Assembly (NCBI GenBank): GCA_937876985.1
Contig: CALEFT010000034.1
Span: 1-64,000 of the forward strand
Reading direction: 5' to 3'
Length of the DNA: 64,000 nt
Origin: an uncultured Clostridia bacterium
Lineage (GTDB): Bacteria > Bacillota > Clostridia > Saccharofermentanales > Saccharofermentanaceae
Below are positions 9,239-18,800 of this stretch, piece by piece (positions within the stretch are counted from its first letter, which is position 1; each line of letters opens with the position of its first letter). The notes beneath the pieces are model-generated. The model did not search any database. It saw nothing but the letters and a program-made list of their open reading frames with translations, and was not told the DNA's origin. A program made the translations under genes and the position numbers.

Positions 9239-9607
9239 TTACTTATTTGCTTCTTCGTTTTCTTTATCGGTCATATCGAGCATGAGCTTTATGCACCAAA
9301 TCGCAACAAACAAAATAAGTTCAATTGCAACTAGAATATAGAAAATATTGAAGCTGTTCCAACTGAATAGTAAATCTAGAGCAAGAATAATGATAACAGC
9401 AAGAATAGAGATAATTGGCTTAAAAACTCTTGTCTTCGAAAAAGCATGAAGCCAATCACCAAAACCAGTACTTACATTTCCTTGTGTGGAAGCAGGCTTA
9501 GAATTAGTTCTTGTTCTGTAATTTGTATTTGAAGAATTTGTTTTCTTTGTTCCTTGCGTTCTATTGCGATTATTTGTAGTGTTTGTTGTATTTCTTCTGT
9601 TTGCCAT
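9239..9607 (-). CDS. Small two-helix membrane protein
   Basis: I do not recognise a family. The product is 122 residues. The first 50 or so are Asn/Thr/Arg-rich and look disordered and basic. Two hydrophobic helices follow (about residues 64-82 and 87-107), and the tail is short and acidic. The basic N terminus suggests that both ends are cytoplasmic. A GAGG site precedes the ATG at 9607. It lies directly upstream of rqcH on the same strand, so it is expected to be cotranscribed, but that does not define a role. Confidence 0.7.
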   Translation of the reverse strand: MANRRNTTNTTNNRNRTQGTKKTNSSNTNYRTRTNSKPASTQGNVSTGFGDWLHAFSKTRVFKPIISILAVIIILALDLLFSWNSFNIFYILVAIELILFVAIWCIKLMLDMTDKENEEANK

Positions 9608-9692
9608 ATAAATAACCTCGATATTATCCTTCTAGAGATTTTACCATAAGATTAGATTTTTATGATACTATTAGAGAGAAAGGAAGGTAACT

Positions 9693-10658
9693 ATGAACTC
9701 TATTATTAAAAATAAGCAATTTGTCGCAATCAATGGAATTGACCATTTTGTTACTACATATTCAACAAATGAGAATAATGAAGTAGTAATCTATGTTCAC
9801 GGAGGCCCACTTCAGCCAGATACTTATTTGTCTCATATTCTTGCGAAAGCTATGAGTGATAAGTACACTTTGGTATTTTATAACCAGCGTGGCTGTGGCC
9901 GTACATATTATAAGAATAAGAAAATCGATAAGAATAATGATACAGCGACCTTCGATAATCTAATTCAAGATCTTGATGAACTTGTTAAGTGGGCGAAGGA
10001 TAAATATCACAAGGACAAGATTATTCTCATGGGACACTCCTACGGCACCTTGATAGGAATTCATTATACAAGTAAGCATCCAGAGAATATTATCCAATAT
10101 GTTGGAATAGGGCAGTATGTCAATATGAAGGCTTCATTAGCTGATGTAAATGACCTAATAAATGAGACAGTAGATAAGAATAATCCTAAATATGAGAATT
10201 ATAAGAAGGCTTATGATGCTTTGTGTAAGGATTTTTCTATCGAGAATATTGGACTAGTTCAGCGTTTGGGTAGAAGTGTTCTGCCAGCACCTAAGGATGC
10301 GATAATTAATAACGATTATATGAAGGGTTTGTTCAAGTCAGGAAATTACAGCATTAATGACTTAAGGTGGCAGCTAATCTGCGTTAATTTCAAGAAGTAT
10401 TTCTATCTAGCTAGGCACCTAATCGAGAAGATGATTAATACTAATCTTAAAGAGGAAATTACTACGCTTGAAGTTCCTGTAGTGTTCATAACAGGCGTTT
10501 ACGACACAGCATGCACGCTAAAGCAGGTGGAAGCTTATAGCTCCTTACTTTCTGCTCCGTCGAAAAGCATCATTTCCCTAGAACATCACGGCCATACGCC
10601 ACATTTTATTGAACCAGATATGTTCTCTTCTGTGTTTGATTATGCTTTTCGCAAATGA
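9693..10658 (+). CDS. Alpha/beta hydrolase, proline-iminopeptidase-like
   Basis: A 321-residue alpha/beta hydrolase. The oxyanion-hole motif HGGP is near residue 36. The NQRGCGRT segment is typical of the proline iminopeptidase/aminopeptidase S33 branch, and the nucleophile elbow is GHSYG. The likely catalytic Asp is in GVYDTACT and the His in HHGHTPHF. No signal peptide is seen, so it should act in the cytoplasm. GGAAGG precedes the ATG. It is a single gene ending at a convergent terminator. The substrate could be an N-terminal proline peptide or an ester. Confidence 0.82.
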   Translation: MNSIIKNKQFVAINGIDHFVTTYSTNENNEVVIYVHGGPLQPDTYLSHILAKAMSDKYTLVFYNQRGCGRTYYKNKKIDKNNDTATFDNLIQDLDELVKWAKDKYHKDKIILMGHSYGTLIGIHYTSKHPENIIQYVGIGQYVNMKASLADVNDLINETVDKNNPKYENYKKAYDALCKDFSIENIGLVQRLGRSVLPAPKDAIINNDYMKGLFKSGNYSINDLRWQLICVNFKKYFYLARHLIEKMINTNLKEEITTLEVPVVFITGVYDTACTLKQVEAYSSLLSAPSKSIISLEHHGHTPHFIEPDMFSSVFDYAFRK

Positions 10659-10697
10659 GTCTTTTCGCAAATGCAAATAAAAACTAATACAAAACAA

Positions 10698-10724
10698 ATA
10701 GCCCAAGCAAAATGCCTGGGCTAT
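10698..10724. terminator. Hairpin between convergent genes
   Basis: ATAGCCCA at 10698-10705 pairs with TGGGCTAT at 10717-10724, with an inner GCA/TGC stem. It is A-rich on the left, so read on the minus strand the hairpin is followed by TTTGTTTTGT. It probably terminates the minus-strand prs transcript and possibly the hydrolase gene as well. Confidence 0.6.
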
Positions 10725-10747
10725 ATATATTTACAAAAGAAAAGTAA

Positions 10748-11959
10748 TTAGTTGATTTTCTCACCCTTTGCCTGAAGCAAGTTCTTAATCTTCTCAGTTG
10801 GATTGATAAGATTAGACAAGGATGCGTCGTGGTTAATAGCATCGATAAGGAGAGCTACGAACTTGCTCATGTTTACGTCTGCAAACCATGGAGCCTCAAG
10901 AAGTTCAGGACGGCGATAGATTAGGTTAGTAGCAAATACCTTGTTGATAATGCCTTCCTCGTAAGCCTTGTTGAAGTTGTCGATGCCTTCAGTAAATAGT
11001 CCGAAAGTAACAGAACAATAAACGTTACGAGCACCACGCTCCTTCATCTCGCGACCAATGTCGAGCATAGAATCACCAGAAGAAATCATGTCGTCTACGA
11101 TTAGGATGTCCATGCCTTCAACAGAATCACCGAGGAACTCGTGAGCGATAATTGGGTTTCTGCCGTTTACAATCTTTGTATAGTCACGTCTCTTGTAGAA
11201 TGTTCCGAGAGGTACTCCAAGGATAGAAGCGAAGTACATTGCTCTTGTGATACCACCCTCATCAGGAGAGATAACCATGAACTTACCATCAGTAAATGAC
11301 AAGTCTGGAATCTGACGGTACATTTCCTTAATAATTTGATATGTAGGGGAGAGAGACTCAAAACCAGATAGTGGAATAGCATTAGCAACACGTTCGTCAT
11401 GTGCATCGAATGTAATAATGTTTGCTACGCCAAGGTTGTAGAGCTCTTCGAGTGCGAAAGCGCAGTCAAGTGACTCTCTAGAATTTCTCTTGTGCTGACG
11501 GCTCTCATAGAGGAAAGGCATAATTACGTTGATACGACGTGCCTTACCAGAGCATGCGAGAATTACTCTCTTTAGATCTTGATAGTGGTCGTCTGGGCTC
11601 ATTCTGTTGTCCATGCCAAACATCTTGTATGTAACAGAAGGATTCATTACGTCTGCAAGGATGTAGAGGTCATGTCCACGAACGGAGTTTTGTACTACAG
11701 CCTTACCCTCACCAGAGGAGAATCTTGCGTTGTTTACAGAGATTTTGTAGTCGGATCTCAAGAAGCCAGGATACTTGGATGCATAGCCGTCCTCCTGATA
11801 CTCAAGTCTTCTCTTGTTAAGATAGTAGTTTACTTGCTCTGAGAATTCCATCGAACCCTTAAGTGGGATTAATCCGATTGGACCTACAGGAGCCATTGGG
11901 TTGTCGCCATATTGGTTATAGCGAGAGTAGGATTTCTCGTCATTTGGAATTGAAATCAT
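10748..11959 (-). CDS. prs: Ribose-phosphate pyrophosphokinase, long form (first paralogue)
   Basis: Makes PRPP from ribose-5-phosphate and ATP for nucleotide, His and Trp synthesis. The product is 403 residues, against about 315 for the classical enzyme; the extra length is mainly N-terminal. Recognisable elements are SVRGHDLYIL, the ATP-binding region YESRQHKR (residues 151-158), the metal-site FDAHD, the flexible-loop KRR (256-258) where the catalytic lysine is expected, and the PRPP loop DDMISSGDS (289-297, in place of the usual DDxxxTAGT). All catalytic elements look present. The gene lies 66 bases downstream of a closely related paralogue on the same strand. Confidence 0.88.
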   Translation of the reverse strand: MISIPNDEKSYSRYNQYGDNPMAPVGPIGLIPLKGSMEFSEQVNYYLNKRRLEYQEDGYASKYPGFLRSDYKISVNNARFSSGEGKAVVQNSVRGHDLYILADVMNPSVTYKMFGMDNRMSPDDHYQDLKRVILACSGKARRINVIMPFLYESRQHKRNSRESLDCAFALEELYNLGVANIITFDAHDERVANAIPLSGFESLSPTYQIIKEMYRQIPDLSFTDGKFMVISPDEGGITRAMYFASILGVPLGTFYKRRDYTKIVNGRNPIIAHEFLGDSVEGMDILIVDDMISSGDSMLDIGREMKERGARNVYCSVTFGLFTEGIDNFNKAYEEGIINKVFATNLIYRRPELLEAPWFADVNMSKFVALLIDAINHDASLSNLINPTEKIKNLLQAKGEKIN

Positions 11960-12025
11960 AATTACAACCTGTACCTTTCTTTGTTTTCTTTTGTTTATAT
12001 TCTGTGGCAGTTTTGCCTAGAATGC

Positions 12026-13213
12026 TTACTCCATATCGAAAAGCTCATCAATTCTGACTTGCTCTAAGAAGTTCGTTATTCTCTGGTTAGAATTAATGAG
12101 AGAACCAATAGACTCGTCTACGTTGATACCCTCGATAATTCTTGCTACATAAGGTGCCATATCTACATCTACATACCATTCCTTGGCTAGTAGCTCTGCT
12201 GGTCTATAGATGAGGTTAGTGCAGACAACTCCACGGATGAGCCCAGATTCATATGCCTTGTCAAAGCCTTGGAAGTTGCTTGAGAATAGTCCAAATGGAG
12301 CTAGACAGTAAATGTCCTTCGCGCCACGTTCCTTGAGCTTCGATGCTGTAAGCAGCATTGTCTTACCAGAATTTATCATGTCATCAATAATGAGAATATC
12401 CTTACCAGAAACATCGTCTCCTAGGAATTTATATTCCTTAATTGGATGTTCTCCATCGACCTTGATGGCATAATCTCTTTGTCTATAAAAGATGCCTAGT
12501 GGCAAATTGAGCATTGATGAGTAGAATATAGCTCTATTAACACCAGTCTCATCCGGACTTACTACCATTGTAGATTCCGGCTTAAGTTTAATAGATGAAT
12601 ATTTGGATACTAGTGTAGTGATAATCTTATAAGCAGACTTTGGCATCTCGATACCCATAAGTGGAACCGCGTTATCGATTCGTCCATCATGTGGATCAAA
12701 GATAATCAAATTAGCAACACCAAGTGAATATAGCTGCTTCAATACTGCTGCACAGTCAAGAGATTCGTCTTCATTCATCTCTTTTTTTACCTGTAAGCCT
12801 TCATACATAAAAGGCATAATGACATTAATTCTTCTAGCCTTACCAGCACAAGCCGTAACAATTCTAAGCAAATCTCTATAATGATCGTCAGGGGAGGCAA
12901 TATGTGGCTCTCCAGACAAAGGAATATTCTGATTATGTGAAAGTACATCAGTAATAATGAAAATATCATGACCGCGAACAGATTCTCTCAAACCGAATTT
13001 ACCCTCACCAGTTTGGAAACGAATAAGCGAAGAGTCAATAATATAATCGGATCTCAAATAACCAGGGTTATCAACAAACGGATTAGTCTGCTCTTCGAAG
13101 CGCTTACTTCTCTTCTCGAAGATGATTTGACTAACCTTCTCAACAAAGGTCTTGTTGGCTGTATGTGCAATTATTCCGATTGGGCCAAAAGGCTCAAGTG
13201 ATGGTGATTGCAT
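12026..13213 (-). CDS. PRPP-synthetase paralogue with altered active site
   Basis: A 395-residue homologue of the neighbouring prs product; it shares FGPIGII, GYLRSDYIID, SVRGHD, SPDDHYRDL and KARRINVIMPF. The FDPHD metal-site segment and a PRPP loop (DDMINSGKT, 277-285) remain. The ATP-binding segment that reads ESRQHKR in the neighbour is EGLQVKK here (138-144), and the flexible-loop KRR is RQR (244-246), so the expected catalytic lysine is replaced. It may be a weakly active or non-catalytic partner subunit. AAGGAG precedes ATG 13213. It is upstream of prs and probably in the same transcript. Confidence 0.82.
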   Translation of the reverse strand: MQSPSLEPFGPIGIIAHTANKTFVEKVSQIIFEKRSKRFEEQTNPFVDNPGYLRSDYIIDSSLIRFQTGEGKFGLRESVRGHDIFIITDVLSHNQNIPLSGEPHIASPDDHYRDLLRIVTACAGKARRINVIMPFMYEGLQVKKEMNEDESLDCAAVLKQLYSLGVANLIIFDPHDGRIDNAVPLMGIEMPKSAYKIITTLVSKYSSIKLKPESTMVVSPDETGVNRAIFYSSMLNLPLGIFYRQRDYAIKVDGEHPIKEYKFLGDDVSGKDILIIDDMINSGKTMLLTASKLKERGAKDIYCLAPFGLFSSNFQGFDKAYESGLIRGVVCTNLIYRPAELLAKEWYVDVDMAPYVARIIEGINVDESIGSLINSNQRITNFLEQVRIDELFDME

Positions 13214-13303
13214 GCCGCTTCTCCTTCTTGCTTCGCAGTATAATTTCAGTATATCGAACTTAGGATTAAAATCAATTGCTAGATTTGGATTTTTTATTAA
13301 TTT

Positions 13304-13903
13304 TTATCCCTGCTCGAAAAGAAACTCAGTAATAGCATTCTTGAGATCTTCAAGTCCAATCTTCTTCTCGCTAGAGACGGCGAAGATTTGTGCATCATCA
13401 TTGAATTCAAGTTCTCTTGAAAGCTCATTCAATCTGTTTCTTAACTGTTGCTTACTAAACTTGTCGCACTTTGTGAAGACAACAAAATAAGGAATATTCG
13501 CCTCATTCATATATTCAAGCATACCAATATCGTGCTTCGATGGTTCATGCCTAATATCCATCAAGTGAAGCACCAGATTGAATTTACGTCCTGAGATGAA
13601 ATAATCGTTAGCAAGCTTAGAAAATTTCTCGATTTTCTCCTTAGAAGTTCTCGCATAACCATAGCCTGGGAGGTCTGCAATGTAGAATTTCTTGTCTACA
13701 TTGAAATAGACAACTGCTTGTGTCTTACCAGGTGTCTGAGATACTCTTGCTAGCTTCTTGTTGTCTGAAAGTCCATTTACAAGGGAAGACTTACCAACAT
13801 TAGATTTACCAGACAAAACAATCTCTGGCATATCGTCATTTGGACACTGCTCAAGTGTTGCTGCTAATTTCGCAAACATAGTATTACGGAAATTTACAAC
13901 CAT
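13304..13903 (-). CDS. engB: Ribosome biogenesis GTPase EngB (YsxC/YihA)
   Basis: A GTPase needed for late 50S subunit assembly; 199 residues, the normal family length. The G motifs appear in order: G1 GKSNVGKSS, a Thr in the PGKTQ switch, G3 DLPGYGYA, G4 TKCD and G5 SSEKKIG. The opening FRNTMFAKLAAT fits the family. A strong GAGGAGGGG lies before ATG 13903, and a minus-strand TATAAT is readable at 13931-13936. It is transcribed divergently from comEC. Confidence 0.95.
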   Translation of the reverse strand: MVVNFRNTMFAKLAATLEQCPNDDMPEIVLSGKSNVGKSSLVNGLSDNKKLARVSQTPGKTQAVVYFNVDKKFYIADLPGYGYARTSKEKIEKFSKLANDYFISGRKFNLVLHLMDIRHEPSKHDIGMLEYMNEANIPYFVVFTKCDKFSKQQLRNRLNELSRELEFNDDAQIFAVSSEKKIGLEDLKNAITEFLFEQG

Positions 13904-13957
13904 AGGACCCCTCCTCGTAAACTATCTTCGATTATAACCTATATATAATTAAATACC

Positions 13958-13983
13958 TTGTCGGCATTTGTCGAGATTTGTCG
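13958..13983. promoter_or_regulatory. Three TTGTCG direct repeats with 10-bp phasing
   Basis: TTGTCG occurs at 13958, 13968 and 13978, exactly one helical turn apart, in the divergent intergenic region of engB and comEC. This is the arrangement expected of a cooperatively bound operator. A similar phased set precedes the pilin-like operon near 28110-28135. Confidence 0.45.
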
Positions 13984-14054
13984 CATTTTTTTCTTGTTTT
14001 TTTGTTCATAATGATATTTGAAGTAAAAACCAACATAGTATAGCAGAGGTGCTT

Positions 14055-16463
14055 ATGATAGGGAAATATATGGAAAGCTTTATTTCTTCATATTCTTATA
14101 CGTTGATTACAAGATATATCGAGCTTATTTCCAGAAGAACGCTAGTCCTTCCTTCCGTTTTTGCTTTTGCTGGGGCACTATTTACTTATAAGGAACCAAA
14201 GCTTGGCTTTTGCTTTTCGATAGGGGGAGCAGTAATTTGTTTTCTCTTAGCAACTCTTCTGCTTGGCATCGCCCGTTTGGCAAAGAGGCAACGCGATAGG
14301 AATATTCTATCGAGCTGCTATAAGTGTGTGTTCTCGATGTTTCTTGCTGTAGTTTTGATTATTTATGTTAGTTTTGGCATATTTAGTCAGTATTCGAAGG
14401 CGACTGCTATTTATGATGAGTCGATAAACAAGGCTTTCAATGTAAGAATTACAAGTGTTACGACAAAGCTTTCTGGTCAAGTAACAATTCTAGGAACCGA
14501 CATTGACACTGGAGTTAATTATTTGCTAGAGCAAAGCTATTCGTCAACTTATATAGAAGCTCTTTCTACTCTGAAGTCAGGCGATGTCGTTTCAGTTTCC
14601 GGGTGGCTTAGAAAAATAGATCCTCCGCGTAATCCAGGTGAATTCGACTATCGGGAATATATGAGTTCGAAGGGTGTTTATCGCATATTGTGTTGCAATC
14701 AAATTGCAAAGATATCTACAGGAAATGCTTTCTATAGTATGTTCAAAAGCATTGGACAAACCGTAAAGCAATATATCTATTCTCTGATTTCGCGCACACT
14801 TGATTCGATGGATAGCAATTACATTTCGGCCTTGTGCCTTGGCGATTCGAGTATTCTCGAAGACGAGATTAAGGATAAATTCAGCTTTTCTAATTGTTCG
14901 CATCTTCTTGCTGTTTCTGGGACACATTTCTCTGGATTTCTAGTAGCTCTCCCTCTAATCTTCAACAAAACTAGGCTTCGTAAAGCACAAAAGCTCACGA
15001 TTTTCTCAATTCTCGCGTTTTCTATTGGTATAGTTACAGGCTTTAGTGAATCAGTCACTCGTGCATTAGTAATGTCGATATGTTCTTTTGCTTTGAAGGA
15101 TAAATATTCTAGCATCAGCATTGCTGCAATTATTCTAATGCTTGCAAATCCGTTCTCTTGCTTGTCACTTGGCTTTCAAATGAGTTTTTCCTCTGTTATT
15201 GGGATTATTATAATTACAAATCGCCTTAATTCCTTAATTCCTAAGGAGAATAGTAATTTTATTACAGAAGGCTTATTTTGTATGCTTGGCGCACAGATTG
15301 GAATGCTACCATTTGCTTCAGAAACAGGGTTTTACATAAGTATACAGCATATAATTGTACAGATTTTTGGTTCGCTATTAGTAACAATAATTTGTATATT
15401 TGCAATTCCATCTATTTTGTTATCCTTACTTATAGGTTTATCTGGCTTCAATTCTTTATTGGAGGCGATTTATATGCCATTAGTTATACCTATTAGATTA
15501 CTAGACTATGGTATTAACTGGTGTGTTGAAAGTGCAAGATATGCTCTAAATATCAAGAATTTCAATAAATATATCCTTGTTGGATTTATCGTTGTCTTCT
15601 TAGTCTTTTTATTTTTTCGAAGCGTTCCAAGACCTATTCGAAAAGCTATTTTGTTTACGGCATTTGTCTTGATAGTCGTAGGAACATTGCAAGTAATTTG
15701 TAGACCGCAAACAAAAATAATTTTTATTGATGTCGGACAAGGGGATAGTGCACTAATTATTAGCAAAGACAAGACTTGTCTTATTGACGGTGGTATAGAA
15801 AAATGTGCCGAGAATCAGATTTTGGATGTTCTTAATCATTATGGAATAAATAAGCTTGATTACGCTGTTATGACGCATATTGACTCAGATCATTCTGGTG
15901 GGATTTTCAAGCTTTGTGAGATGGACAAGATTGATCTTGTGATGACAGGCTTTCTAGATAGTAGTAGACCTTATGCTGAAGGAATGCTTTTCGAGATAGT
16001 CTCTAAAGGTGATGTGATTTGGCTTTCTAGTGACTGCTTCTTAGAAGTAATATCGCCAGTATGCGCGTCCTCTTGCGAAAATGAGGACAGCGTAGTTATC
16101 ATGCTAAGGTCTGGTGGGACGAATGTTTTGTTTACTGGAGATATTGGATTTTCGACGGAGGCGTATATACTAGAAGCTAGGACTGATATTAACTGTGATA
16201 TTCTTAAACTTGCGCATCATGGAAGTAGGTTCTCGTCGTCTAGTGATTTCTTGATAGCTACTAGCGCAGAGGCTTTTGTTGTATCTGCTGGCAGGTTTAA
16301 TAACTATGGACATCCTTCGCCTGTAACAATTGAAAGAATTCATGACACGAGCAATTTACTTGGGATACAAACCGAAATTTATAGTACAATTGACGAAGGA
16401 GCGATAATAGTTGACATATATTGTGAAGACTATAAGATATATGGATTTTCTGACTTGATATAA
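14055..16463 (+). CDS. comEC: DNA internalization competence protein ComEC/Rec2
   Basis: The inner-membrane channel that takes up single-stranded DNA in natural transformation. The protein has about 802 residues. N-terminal helices are followed by a soluble OB-like domain (about 110-230), the ComEC competence membrane domain (about 250-520, with LCLGDSS and LAVSGTHFSGF), and a C-terminal metallo-beta-lactamase domain starting FIDVGQGDSALI with THIDSDHSGG near residues 607-616. ATG 14055 is 5 bases after GAGG; the in-frame GTG 14049 overlaps that site. It is followed 11 bases later by holA, a common pairing. Its presence is suggestive, not proof, of competence. Confidence 0.93.
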   Translation: MIGKYMESFISSYSYTLITRYIELISRRTLVLPSVFAFAGALFTYKEPKLGFCFSIGGAVICFLLATLLLGIARLAKRQRDRNILSSCYKCVFSMFLAVVLIIYVSFGIFSQYSKATAIYDESINKAFNVRITSVTTKLSGQVTILGTDIDTGVNYLLEQSYSSTYIEALSTLKSGDVVSVSGWLRKIDPPRNPGEFDYREYMSSKGVYRILCCNQIAKISTGNAFYSMFKSIGQTVKQYIYSLISRTLDSMDSNYISALCLGDSSILEDEIKDKFSFSNCSHLLAVSGTHFSGFLVALPLIFNKTRLRKAQKLTIFSILAFSIGIVTGFSESVTRALVMSICSFALKDKYSSISIAAIILMLANPFSCLSLGFQMSFSSVIGIIIITNRLNSLIPKENSNFITEGLFCMLGAQIGMLPFASETGFYISIQHIIVQIFGSLLVTIICIFAIPSILLSLLIGLSGFNSLLEAIYMPLVIPIRLLDYGINWCVESARYALNIKNFNKYILVGFIVVFLVFLFFRSVPRPIRKAILFTAFVLIVVGTLQVICRPQTKIIFIDVGQGDSALIISKDKTCLIDGGIEKCAENQILDVLNHYGINKLDYAVMTHIDSDHSGGIFKLCEMDKIDLVMTGFLDSSRPYAEGMLFEIVSKGDVIWLSSDCFLEVISPVCASSCENEDSVVIMLRSGGTNVLFTGDIGFSTEAYILEARTDINCDILKLAHHGSRFSSSSDFLIATSAEAFVVSAGRFNNYGHPSPVTIERIHDTSNLLGIQTEIYSTIDEGAIIVDIYCEDYKIYGFSDLI

Positions 16464-16474
16464 TGGAGTGATTT

Positions 16475-17503
16475 ATGGCTAAGGCTAGTAATGATATTAG
16501 TATAGATATGCTATTTAAGCCGATTAAGGAAGGTAATGCGGATAAGCTATACCTTGTTTGGGGCGAAGAGATTTTCTATATCGAGTATTTAATTAAGCTT
16601 ATTAAGACTAATTACATCAATGAATCTACTGCTACTATGGATTTCATTAAGAGAGACTATGGCTCTAAGGGCTTTGATGTTGACGTAGTACTTCAGGATA
16701 TTGAATCTCCAGCTTGGGGTTCTGCTCGTAAAGTCGTAATTCTTAAGAATACAGGCATTTTTACTATGAAGGATGCTGCGACAGTTGGTCTAGAGATATT
16801 AGATAAGATTAAGAATGTACTATCTGATTATTCTATCGTTGTTTTCTGGGAAGATAAGGTTGATAAGAAGAAGCAAAAGCTCTTCAAGAAATTCTCTGAA
16901 CTTGGTAGTGTAGCCGAGTCAGCACAATTAGACGAGATCAAGCTAGGAAATTTTGTTCGAGCAAGCTTTAAGCGCAAGCAGATTACAATTGATGACGAGT
17001 CCGTTGTTAGTCTAGTATCACGTTGCAATTATTCTTTGGCACTAATCAACTCTGAATTATCAAAGCTATTTTTATATTGCGATGCTAAGAATATTAGTAA
17101 TGTAACTATTGATGTAATTGAAGAATTATGTCCGCCAGATATTTCTGGAACGATTTTCGTTTTGACTGATGCTATAGGGGAGAAGAATGCTTCTAAGGCA
17201 TTGCTTGTACTTGACAATCTCATTCGACTCAAGGAACCAGTTACAATGATTCGATTCATGTTTGCTAGACAAATAAGGCAATTAATATGTGCCAAAGAGC
17301 TTGGCAATAGACAGCTTATTGTTTCTCAGATGAAGGTTGCTCCTTTTGTCGCAGGTAAGCTAGAAAGGCAAGCTAGCAGATTTAGCATGGAGCTTTTGCT
17401 TAAGCTTTATTCCGGCTGTGCAAGCTATGATTATAAGTTTAAGAAGGGCCTTGCAGACGAGAGACAAAGTCTTGAATGTCTTATCATTATGGCCTGTGCA
17501 TAG
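16475..17503 (+). CDS. holA: DNA polymerase III delta subunit
   Basis: The clamp-loader delta subunit that opens the sliding clamp. At 342 residues it is the normal length. The N terminus has the LYLVWGEEIFYIEYLIKLI segment equivalent to the family's YLLxGEExYL motif. The AAA+-like domain is degenerate and lacks a P-loop, as in true delta subunits. The C-terminal region includes ANQ/ARQIRQLI and the SLECLIIMAC end. Its position behind comEC is conserved across many Firmicutes. Confidence 0.93.
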   Translation: MAKASNDISIDMLFKPIKEGNADKLYLVWGEEIFYIEYLIKLIKTNYINESTATMDFIKRDYGSKGFDVDVVLQDIESPAWGSARKVVILKNTGIFTMKDAATVGLEILDKIKNVLSDYSIVVFWEDKVDKKKQKLFKKFSELGSVAESAQLDEIKLGNFVRASFKRKQITIDDESVVSLVSRCNYSLALINSELSKLFLYCDAKNISNVTIDVIEELCPPDISGTIFVLTDAIGEKNASKALLVLDNLIRLKEPVTMIRFMFARQIRQLICAKELGNRQLIVSQMKVAPFVAGKLERQASRFSMELLLKLYSGCASYDYKFKKGLADERQSLECLIIMACA

Positions 17504-17504
17504 G

Positions 17505-17534
17505 TTGACATGCTTTGACATTTTGACTTAAAAT
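17505..17534 (+). promoter_or_regulatory. Promoter of icd with repeated TTGAC boxes
   Basis: TTGACA at 17505-17510 and TAAAAT at 17529-17534 are 18 bases apart. TTGAC is repeated at 17515 and 17524, nearly in 10-bp phase, so alternative -35 elements or an operator are possible. Confidence 0.45.
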
Positions 17535-17575
17535 ATGTTGTTACTTTCGATTTGTACATACAGGAGGAAAAAATC

Positions 17576-18781
17576 GTGGATAAGATTAAGATGACAACGC
17601 CAATTGTAGAGATGGACGGCGACGAGATGACAAGAATTATCTGGAAGCAGATTAAGGACATCGTTCTTCTTCCATTCGTTGATCTTAAGACAGAGTATTA
17701 CGACCTTGGACTAGTTAATCGTAATGCTACTGACGATCAGGTTACAATTGACTCTGCTAATAGAACAAAGGAACTTGGTGTAGCAGTTAAGTGTGCAACT
17801 ATCACACCTAATGCGCAGAGAATGACTGAATATGATCTTAAGCAAATGTGGAAGAGCCCTAACGGTACTATTAGAGCAATCCTTGATGGTACAGTATTTA
17901 GAGCTCCAATCATGGTAAAGGGTATTTCTCCATTTGTATCATGCTGGAAGAAGCCAATTACTATCGCTCGTCACGCTTATGGTGATGTATATAGAGACAC
18001 AGAGATGAAGATTGACGGTGCTTGTAAGGTTGAGATCGTTGCTACATATGAGGACGGCACAACTAAGAAGCAGGAAATCTTTAACTTCAAGGATTCTGGT
18101 GTTGTTCTTGGTATGCACAATACTGATAAGTCTATTACTGCATTCGCAAGATCTTGCTTCACATATGCTTTGGACATCAAGCAGGACCTTTGGTTCGCAA
18201 CTAAGGATACAATTTCCAAGACATATGACCATAGATTTAAGGACATTTTCGCAGACGTTTATGAGAATGAGTTCAAGGCTAAGTTCGAGGCAGCTGGTAT
18301 TGAATACTTCTACACACTAATCGACGACGCTGTTGCAAGAATTATGCGCTCCGAGGGTGGTATGCTCTGGGCTTGTAAGAACTATGATGGTGATGTAATG
18401 AGTGATATGCTCGCATCTGCTAACGGTTCTCTTGCAATGATGACTTCAGTTCTCGTATCACCAGACGGCAAATACGAGTACGAGGCAGCACACGGTACAG
18501 TAACACGTCACTACTACAAGTATTTGAAGGGTGAGGCTACATCCACAAACCCAATGGCTACTTTGTTTGCTTGGTCTGGTGCTTTGCGCAAGAGAGCTCA
18601 GCTCGATGGACTTTCAGACCTAGAAGCTTTTGCTGACAAACTCGAAAAGGCATCTATCCAAACAATCGAAGAAGGCACAATCACAGGTGACCTCAAGAAT
18701 CTTCTCGATATCCCAGAGGAGAAGAAGAACGTTGTAAATACAGAAGATTTCCTTAAGGCAATCGCTGCAAAATTAGCATAA
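17576..18781 (+). CDS. icd: NADP-dependent isocitrate dehydrogenase (eukaryote-type)
   Basis: Oxidative decarboxylation of isocitrate to 2-oxoglutarate with NADP+, feeding glutamate synthesis. The 401-residue protein opens TPIVEMDGDEMTRIIW and has KCATITPNAQRM, SPNGTIRAILDGTVFR and LIDDAVARIMRSEGG. These match the subfamily shared with eukaryotic cytosolic and mitochondrial IDH rather than the E. coli type. The start is GTG 17576: AGGAGG at 17562-17567 is 8 bases upstream, whereas the TTG at 17552 lies before the ribosome site. A SEC-C protein gene follows after 19 bases. Confidence 0.95.
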   Translation: MDKIKMTTPIVEMDGDEMTRIIWKQIKDIVLLPFVDLKTEYYDLGLVNRNATDDQVTIDSANRTKELGVAVKCATITPNAQRMTEYDLKQMWKSPNGTIRAILDGTVFRAPIMVKGISPFVSCWKKPITIARHAYGDVYRDTEMKIDGACKVEIVATYEDGTTKKQEIFNFKDSGVVLGMHNTDKSITAFARSCFTYALDIKQDLWFATKDTISKTYDHRFKDIFADVYENEFKAKFEAAGIEYFYTLIDDAVARIMRSEGGMLWACKNYDGDVMSDMLASANGSLAMMTSVLVSPDGKYEYEAAHGTVTRHYYKYLKGEATSTNPMATLFAWSGALRKRAQLDGLSDLEAFADKLEKASIQTIEEGTITGDLKNLLDIPEEKKNVVNTEDFLKAIAAKLA

Positions 18782-18800
18782 TTATATGGAGGGTAACAAA

